A stretch of 42,345 nucleotides of DNA from a virus: IMG/VR virus record IMGVR_UViG_3300046791_000386, positions 1-42,345 of that record; one strand, written 5' to 3'. Positions 37,849 to 42,345 of this stretch are shown here, in pieces. Position 1 is the first letter of the stretch, and every line of letters begins with the position of its first letter. The position numbers and the translations under genes were made by a program. The notes beneath the pieces were generated by a model. It saw nothing but the letters and a program-made list of their open reading frames with translations, was not told the origin of the DNA and searched no databases.

Positions 37849-38186
37849 TGGGCCTCGCTCCTCGCTTGAACCTCGCCACCTATGCGGTGACGCGCTCGCA
37901 ACTCAACCCGCCGGAGAATGGGCGGCCCGCTGCACCGAGCACGAGCACGCTATCCATCGTGGCGAACATGCAGCCCGCGAATGGTGAGACGTTGAAATCA
38001 CTACCCGAGGCGCGGCACTCGGAAGATCTGCGCGTGCTCTTCACGAGCTCCGTACTCAAGTGTGAAGGCGATGGGTTCGGCGCGGATATCGTGACGATCG
38101 CGGGCAAGCGCTACGAGGTGATCTCGATCGGCGGCCCATGGCCTGGCCACTATGAGGTGGTTGTGAGCAAGGTGGATCGGCCATGA
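37845..38186 (+). CDS. Neck/head-closure protein
   Basis: The product is 113 residues. It starts MMGLAPRLNLATYAVTRSQ and ends DIVTIAGKRYEVISIGGPWPGHYEVVVSKVDRP, a pattern of short beta-barrel head-closure proteins (the YEV-I and Y-V-V strands). Position between gp10-like and terminator-like neck genes supports this. Overlaps of four bases on both sides. Confidence 0.55.
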   Translation: MMGLAPRLNLATYAVTRSQLNPPENGRPAAPSTSTLSIVANMQPANGETLKSLPEARHSEDLRVLFTSSVLKCEGDGFGADIVTIAGKRYEVISIGGPWPGHYEVVVSKVDRP

Positions 38187-38812
38187 GCTCCGTACCATGG
38201 ACAACTGTACTCACCGCAGTACAGGATCTATTTCAGATTGGTTCTGGCCTGCCAGATACCCGCGTGCTCTTCGCGCGTAACGGTCATCTGACAACGCGCC
38301 CTAATGGCACTGATCCGTGGATCTCGCTCCGATTCGAGAGCTCGATACCGATCGATCGTCCACAAACCGTGGAAGAAGAAGATCCCGATGGGGAGCCTGG
38401 TGCCGAGATCATCCAACGGACGATCGCAAGCACCCGCGTTGCATTCCAGGCCACGGCCTACCCGCCGGAGACTGAGGATGATGCGACCACCGCGTATGCC
38501 GTGCTCAATGACGTGGTGGCAACGGCATTCACCCCACCGCGCTTGCGTGCGCTCCGCGAGGCCGGTATTGGTCTGATGAACTTCGAGCAAGTGCTCCGGC
38601 TCGATGGTGCGCTAGGAAGCCGTATCGAACCACGCGCTACGATGCTCTTCGCGTTCACCGTTACGGGTGAGGTGATCACCACCACCGGATTCATCGAAAC
38701 GGTGAACATCGATGCTGATATTGATGATGGTGCGCGGAACTTCAGCTTCACGGTCGATCTGGGTGGTGAAGATCCGTGGGGGGATGGCTTCGCCAGCGGC
38801 TTCGGAGGATAA
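38183..38812 (+). CDS. Phage neck terminator protein-like
   Basis: The product is 209 residues. The segments VLFARNGHLTTRPNGTDPWISLRFESSIPIDRP, STRVAFQATAYPPETEDDATTAYAVLNDVVA and LREAGIGLMNFEQVLRLDGALGSRIEPRATMLFAFTVTGEV fit the gp12-type neck or tail terminator family found just before the sheath gene in myoviruses. It would cap the tail tube and dock it to the head. The last residues are acidic and Gly-rich (GGEDPWGDGFASGFGG). Confidence 0.65.
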   Translation: MSSVPWTTVLTAVQDLFQIGSGLPDTRVLFARNGHLTTRPNGTDPWISLRFESSIPIDRPQTVEEEDPDGEPGAEIIQRTIASTRVAFQATAYPPETEDDATTAYAVLNDVVATAFTPPRLRALREAGIGLMNFEQVLRLDGALGSRIEPRATMLFAFTVTGEVITTTGFIETVNIDADIDDGARNFSFTVDLGGEDPWGDGFASGFGG

Positions 38813-38814
38813 CC

Positions 38815-39354
38815 ATGAGTAGCACCCAACGATCAAAGGACACCCTCGATACGCTGTTCGCGGATAACACGAGCGGGCTCATCACGCCTGCTAGGCTCCG
38901 TGATTTCGTGGAGAGCGCAAAGCCATCGATGGGTGGGCTCCACTTCGATGGTCCCGGTGATCCGACGTCCATCGCCACCGCGGAAACGTTTGTGAAGGCA
39001 TCGAACGAGACCACGCTACAAGGTGCCTACCGGTTCTCGGCTCCGGCGGATAATCGGCTGCAGTACGACGGCCCGGAGGATGTGGCGGCTATCGTGATAG
39101 CTACGCTAGCCTTTACGTGTGCAGATGACGATCAGGTACTGGCCTTCGCGCTCGCCATCAATGGCACGGTGGTGGACGCCTCGATCATCCGAACGAAGAT
39201 CGCCACGGGTGCGGATATACAGGCGGTTACAATCATGGCCCACCCAACCCTAGAATCCGGTGACTATATCGAGGTTTGGGTGGCTAACGACACGTCAGAT
39301 GCAGATATCACAATCGACCACGGGCATATGCATGTGGCCGGATACCTAACCTAA
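38815..39354 (+). CDS. Virion protein, tail or decoration
   Basis: The product is 179 residues from ATG 38815, which follows GGAGG. After a short start (STQRSKDTLDTLFADNTSGLITPARLRDFVES) it has a beta-sandwich-like body (YRFSAPADNRLQYDGPEDVAAIVIATLAFTCADDDQVLAFALAINGTVVDAS, DYIEVWVANDTSDADITI) and ends HGHMHVAGYLT. The opening helical motif with T-P-A-R-L-R-D-F is common at the front of phage tail or fibre proteins that attach to the particle. The exact role is unknown. Confidence 0.55.
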   Translation: MSSTQRSKDTLDTLFADNTSGLITPARLRDFVESAKPSMGGLHFDGPGDPTSIATAETFVKASNETTLQGAYRFSAPADNRLQYDGPEDVAAIVIATLAFTCADDDQVLAFALAINGTVVDASIIRTKIATGADIQAVTIMAHPTLESGDYIEVWVANDTSDADITIDHGHMHVAGYLT

Positions 39355-39410
39355 ACCATCCCTAGCAGCATCAGCAGGATCACGCTACTTTCACCTCGGA
39401 GGAAACGACC

Positions 39411-41033
39411 ATGGGCGCTCTCACCAATTACGTGACCATCACGATCCAGCGTAACTCGGTGGGCATCACCCGCGCGGGTTTCGGAACGCTACTCATCCTC
39501 ACCCCCAACTTCGTTGGAACGGGTAGTCAGATGACGCGCTCTTATGTGGACCTCGCATCGGTTGCCGTGGATTACGACGACACTTCGAGCATGGAGTACC
39601 GTGCTGCAAGTGCGGCGCTATCCCAGGACCCTGCACCTACGCGCATCAAGTTTGGCAAGCTCACCGATAAGCCAACGTTGAAGTATGAGCTCTCGGCCGC
39701 TGCGGTTCGTAACTCCTACACCTACGCGGTTGATGTGGATGGTGCGGGCTTCGCTGCAGAGCGCGTTGAGTTCCTTAGTGACTCCGTGGCAACCCAGGAA
39801 GAGGTTCACTACGGCCTGGCGCTGGCGCTCAATGATGTGGACGATAAGAACTTCACCGCTACCTTCGCGCCGATTACGTTTGCTGATGCAACGTTCGCGG
39901 TAGAAGAGTCGGACGATACGGCCACCTTCACCGCGCCTCATGGTCGACAGACTGGCGATGGTCCGTTCCAGATCACCGCACTCACGGGCGGCACTGGCCT
40001 CACCACGATGACGGATTACTACCTGATCGTAACGGGTGCATCTACGGCGAAGTTCGCCAGCACCCGCGCGCTCGCAATGGCGGGTACGCCCGAAGCGGTT
40101 ACTCTCGATGGCACGGCGGGAACGCTCGCTGATGTTGCCACCACCTCTAGCCCCTACGATGGCGTGGTGGTGACGGGCAGCGCGGCGGGCGATTGGTTTT
40201 CGCTCTCCGTGGTGAACGTGGACGATCTAGCGCTCGCAAAGACACACGCTGATCCAGGCTCGGGTTACGCGGCCGGCCTCACGGCGATTCGGTTCGCGGA
40301 CCCTGATTTCTACGGTGTGTGGAATGCGTTCAACTCAAACGTGGTTGGCGCTGCCATCGCTGGATGGTGTGAGACCAACGAGCGCGTGTTCATCCTCGAT
40401 GACAACGAGACCGAGGCGATCACGGAGGAGCCCGGCGGCACGGATTCGGCCGCCGATGCGAAAACCGAGGGATACGACAACACGATGTACTTCTACCACC
40501 ATATCCCGGCCGAGTGTGCGGGTGCGGCGTGGTTCGGCGCATGTCTCCCTGATGACCCGGGCACTGAGACGTGGGCGGATAAGCAGCTCGCGACCATCAC
40601 GCCATCTCCACTCACTCAGACCCATCGCGACAACCTCACGGGGAAGAACGCGAATGGCTACGAGCAAGTGACGAGCGACATCTCTGTGACCTTCGAGGGT
40701 AAGACCGCGGGTGGTGAGTTCTTCGATACCACGCGCTTCCTGCACTGGTTCAAGGATGATGCCTCGAAGGGTATCTTCGGCGCGAAGGTGGCGAGCCGTA
40801 AGGCCCCGATGTCAAACCCCGGTATCGCGAAGATCGAAACCCAGCTACGCGCATCGCTGGCACGCGGCGAGGAGCGCACGGGCTTCCTGTCGGGTTGGAA
40901 GGTGATCGTGCCTGATGAAGCTGCCATCTCGGATGCCGATCGCGCGACGCGCACTCTTAACGGAGTTCGTGCATATGCGAAGCTCGCTGGTGCCATCCAT
41001 AAAGTGAACGTGACCATCACGGTCGCAGGCTAA
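39411..41033 (+). CDS. Contractile tail sheath protein (DUF3383)
   Basis: The product is 540 residues with GGAGG upstream. The start NYVTITIQRNSVGITRAGFGTLLIL and SYVDLASVAVDYDDTSSMEYRAASAALSQDPAPTRIKFGK are characteristic of DUF3383 sheath proteins. The C-terminal third (GVWNAFNSNVVGAAIAGWCETNERVFILDDNE, KNANGYEQVTSDISVTFEGKTAGGEFFDTTRF, NGVRAYAKLAGAIHKVNVTITV) gives the conserved inter-subunit arms. An extra domain (about 165-240, APHGRQTGDGPFQITALTG and TDYYLIVTGASTAKFASTRALAM) is inserted and resembles the domain of the virion protein at 35946. The sheath contracts to drive the tube into the cell. Confidence 0.87.
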   Translation: MGALTNYVTITIQRNSVGITRAGFGTLLILTPNFVGTGSQMTRSYVDLASVAVDYDDTSSMEYRAASAALSQDPAPTRIKFGKLTDKPTLKYELSAAAVRNSYTYAVDVDGAGFAAERVEFLSDSVATQEEVHYGLALALNDVDDKNFTATFAPITFADATFAVEESDDTATFTAPHGRQTGDGPFQITALTGGTGLTTMTDYYLIVTGASTAKFASTRALAMAGTPEAVTLDGTAGTLADVATTSSPYDGVVVTGSAAGDWFSLSVVNVDDLALAKTHADPGSGYAAGLTAIRFADPDFYGVWNAFNSNVVGAAIAGWCETNERVFILDDNETEAITEEPGGTDSAADAKTEGYDNTMYFYHHIPAECAGAAWFGACLPDDPGTETWADKQLATITPSPLTQTHRDNLTGKNANGYEQVTSDISVTFEGKTAGGEFFDTTRFLHWFKDDASKGIFGAKVASRKAPMSNPGIAKIETQLRASLARGEERTGFLSGWKVIVPDEAAISDADRATRTLNGVRAYAKLAGAIHKVNVTITVAG

Positions 41034-41045
41034 TAGGAGGATGCA

Positions 41046-41477
41046 ATGGCTACTCAATACGATCCCCACCTCGTCACGCTCACGGTCGGTGGTCACACCA
41101 TGGTGGGCTTTCACTCAGGCACCTTCATCAAGGTGAACCGTTCCAATCCTACGTGGAAGCTCGAGAAGGGCGCACAAGGCGAAGGCGTTCGCACACGCAA
41201 CCGTGATAAGAGCGGTATGGTGGTCTTCACCCTGCAGAGCACAAGCCCGAGCAATTCGGATCTACGCACGATGGGCATCAACGATGAAGAGGCCATCCGA
41301 CCGGAGCCCGTCCCGGTGATGCTCAAGTACGGCGGTCCAGCCGACGATGGCGCCGTGATTTGGAGCGGTAAAGAGGCGTGGCTAGAGAAGCCTGCTGATT
41401 CGGAGTTCGCCGATGAACACACCCCGTGTGAGTGGACGCTCGTGGTCGATGATCTGCGGTATGCAAACAATAGCTAA
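41046..41477 (+). CDS. Tail tube protein (DUF3277-like)
   Basis: The product is 143 residues, preceded by AGGAGG. YDPHLVTLTVGGHTMVGFHSGTFIKVNRSNPTWKLEKGAQGEGVRTRNRDKSGMVVFTLQSTSPSN follows the tube-protein pattern of DUF3277, including the loop that stacks between rings. The end (PCEWTLVVDDLRYANN) fits as well. It forms the inner tube inside the sheath. The order sheath, tube, chaperones, tape measure is standard. Confidence 0.82.
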   Translation: MATQYDPHLVTLTVGGHTMVGFHSGTFIKVNRSNPTWKLEKGAQGEGVRTRNRDKSGMVVFTLQSTSPSNSDLRTMGINDEEAIRPEPVPVMLKYGGPADDGAVIWSGKEAWLEKPADSEFADEHTPCEWTLVVDDLRYANNS

Positions 41478-41512
41478 GCCTAAACCCGGCTTGACAATCT
41501 GAGGAGGTTGTT

Positions 41513-41998
41513 ATGCGCACATGTGAAACGACAGAGATCGATGGGTTGAAATTCACAACCCAGGTGAGCGATCCGCTCGAGCTCTACCCAATGGTGCCAC
41601 GGGTGCTGAAGATCGTGGCGGCCGTGCTTCCCCACATCTCGGCGCTCGGTGGTGGACTCACGAAGGATGCCATTGAGCGGATGTTCTCAAAGGATATGGG
41701 TACGCTAGCGCCCGTGCTTGCTGCACTCGGTGAAGCACTCTCCGCGAAGGAGAACGCGACACTACCTCAAGACTTGCTCAAGCGTACAACGGTCGCGCTT
41801 CCCGTCGAGAGTGATGATGAAGACGACGATGGCGAGGTAAAGACGCGCCAGCAATCGATGGTCTCCCCCAAGGAGATCAACGCGGTTTTCCGCGGCCGAT
41901 TCTTCACCATGCTCAAAGTCATGTGGTGGACGCTCGGAGTCAACTTCTCGGATTTTTTCTCTGGAAGCTCGGGGGAGAAGGCCCCGAGCAAGGAGTAG
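41513..41998 (+). CDS. Tail assembly chaperone, short (zero-frame) form
   Basis: The product is 161 residues with GGAGG upstream. It is helical (VPRVLKIVAAVLPHISALGGGLTKDAIERMFSKDM) with an acidic loop (ESDDEDDDGEVKTRQ). The C-terminus has MVSPKEINAVFRGRFFTMLKVMWWTLGVNFSDFF, the conserved end of gpG-like chaperones in contractile phages. It binds the tape-measure protein before tube assembly. The last 13 residues lie past a slippery heptamer and are replaced in the frameshifted form. Confidence 0.72.
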   Translation: MRTCETTEIDGLKFTTQVSDPLELYPMVPRVLKIVAAVLPHISALGGGLTKDAIERMFSKDMGTLAPVLAALGEALSAKENATLPQDLLKRTTVALPVESDDEDDDGEVKTRQQSMVSPKEINAVFRGRFFTMLKVMWWTLGVNFSDFFSGSSGEKAPSKE

Positions 41999-42198
41999 AG
42001 AAGAGCGGCGAACAGCTCAAGCTACGTGCCGAGATGGAAGCGGCCGGTACGGCTTGGTACCTGATCGCAAAGCGGGTGGTCTCATGGACGGAAGTTACCG
42101 AACGGATGACGTTGCTTGATGTAGAGAAGGTGGCACACGCATACATAGCAACCGCGGCGATGGAAACTCGAGCGAGCAAGCGCCACACGAAAGGATAG
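41513..42198 (+). CDS. Tail assembly chaperone, -1 frameshift (gpGT-like) form
   Basis: Ribosomes that slip one base back at 41953-41959 continue in the -1 frame from CTC at 41959 to the TAG at 42196-42198. The first 149 codons are shared, and about 79 codons are added, giving about 228 residues. The added part (EQLKLRAEMEAAGTAWYLIAKRVVSWTEVTERMTLLDVEKVAHAYIATAAMETRA) is a coherent helical domain without a good start of its own. This two-product arrangement directly before the tape-measure gene is conserved across long-tailed phages, where the longer form recruits tube subunits. Confidence 0.75.
41953..41989 (+). promoter_or_regulatory. Programmed -1 frameshift signal
   Basis: The slippery heptamer T-TTT-TTC at 41953-41959 is in the correct zero frame (X-XXY-YYZ). 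After a seven-base spacer, GCTCGGGG (41967-41974) pairs perfectly with CCCCGAGC (41982-41989) over a seven-base loop, a strong GC-rich stimulatory hairpin. Heptamer, spacing, stem and gene position all agree. Confidence 0.82.
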
Positions 42199-42204
42199 GT
42201 AGCC

Positions 42205-42345
42205 ATGAACATCGCCGAACTTGCCGCAAAGCTATCTATCAAGCCTGATAAGAAGAGCTTCGATGCAGCCGACAAACTGCTAGGTGCGATCAAGGGCGCA
42301 CTCCTAGGAGTTGTGGCCGTGAAGACCGCCCAATTCTTCGGCGGT
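42205..42345 (+). CDS. Tape-measure protein, 5' end only
   Basis: The gene starts at ATG 42205, six bases after the frameshift-frame stop, and is cut by the window end after 47 codons. MNIAELAAKLSIKPDKKSFDAADKLLGAIKGALLGVVAVKTAQFF is the usual start of myovirus tape-measure proteins, with a short N-terminal S-x-x-P-D-x-x-S-F helix and then a hydrophobic helix. Being directly after the chaperone genes fits. The protein should set tail length. Confidence 0.75.
   Translation, partial: MNIAELAAKLSIKPDKKSFDAADKLLGAIKGALLGVVAVKTAQFFGG

Noticed and set aside
1-42345. Integrase, excisionase or repressor module of a temperate phage
   Set aside because: No recombinase catalytic pattern or clear CI/Cro pair was seen. 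The small DNA-binding candidates at 26854 and 29386 are not enough to call lysogeny, though genes outside the window could change this.

Overview
The window is one contiguous piece of a tailed double-stranded DNA phage genome. A contractile sheath of the DUF3383 type, a tube protein of the DUF3277 type, a DUF2184-like major capsid protein and the start of a tape-measure gene mark it as a myovirus. The host cannot be read from the sequence. Several lipobox signal peptides, a PGRP-type amidase and Shine-Dalgarno sites such as AGGAGG point to a bacterium with moderately high G+C, probably with a Gram-negative envelope. I see no integrase or lysogeny repressor. Both ends are open: the first gene has no visible start and the last one, the tape measure, is cut by the window end.

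Layout. (1) 1-4690, plus strand: end of a structural gene, then a cassette of small membrane proteins and lipoproteins, a calcineurin-like phosphoesterase, a MazZ-like dATP/dGTP diphosphohydrolase and an amidase endolysin, closed by a hairpin at 4716-4734. (2) 5155-22213, minus strand: the replication and nucleotide operon, transcribed leftwards. From its promoter end it carries a DUF3223/HNH-like protein, a primase-helicase, a membrane-anchored trypsin-like protease, a Cas4/RecB-like nuclease, an Acb2/Tad1-like small protein, an SNF2-type helicase, a possible ssDNA-binding protein, an HD phosphohydrolase, an orphan C5-methyltransferase-like protein, a family A DNA polymerase, a beta-class DNA methyltransferase, a DUF7768-like protein and a RuvC-like resolvase. 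Neighbouring genes mostly share ATGA, GTGA or TAATG overlaps, which reveal eight genes of 32-56 codons. (3) 22214-22726: an intergenic region packed with GGTATG/CATACC boxes, palindromes and AT-rich repeats, most likely the replication origin and divergent control region. Boxes of this type also cover the start codons of both flanking genes. (4) 22727-25648, plus: a TerS-like gene, a Cys-rich gene and a terminase large subunit that carries an extra N-terminal GIY-YIG domain. (5) 25690-29781: accessory cargo. It includes a minus-strand cluster with its own sigma70-like promoter and a matrixin-like lipoprotein, a run of small plus-strand genes with one 20-unit tetrapeptide repeat, and one minus-strand gene. 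(6) 29944-42345, plus: portal, MuF-like protein, DUF2213 protease/scaffold, cement protein, major capsid protein, an atypical tRNA-Met, connectors, sheath, tube, tail chaperones with a programmed -1 frameshift, and the tape measure.

The least expected content is the combination of a MazZ-like diphosphohydrolase, a DatZ-like HD phosphohydrolase, an insert-rich family A polymerase and a primase-polymerase with no PurZ in view, the GIY-YIG-terminase fusion, the GGTATG-box origin, and two phage-encoded envelope proteases. One gene in the replication operon, at 7226-7503, is broken by a perfect 17-bp tandem duplication.
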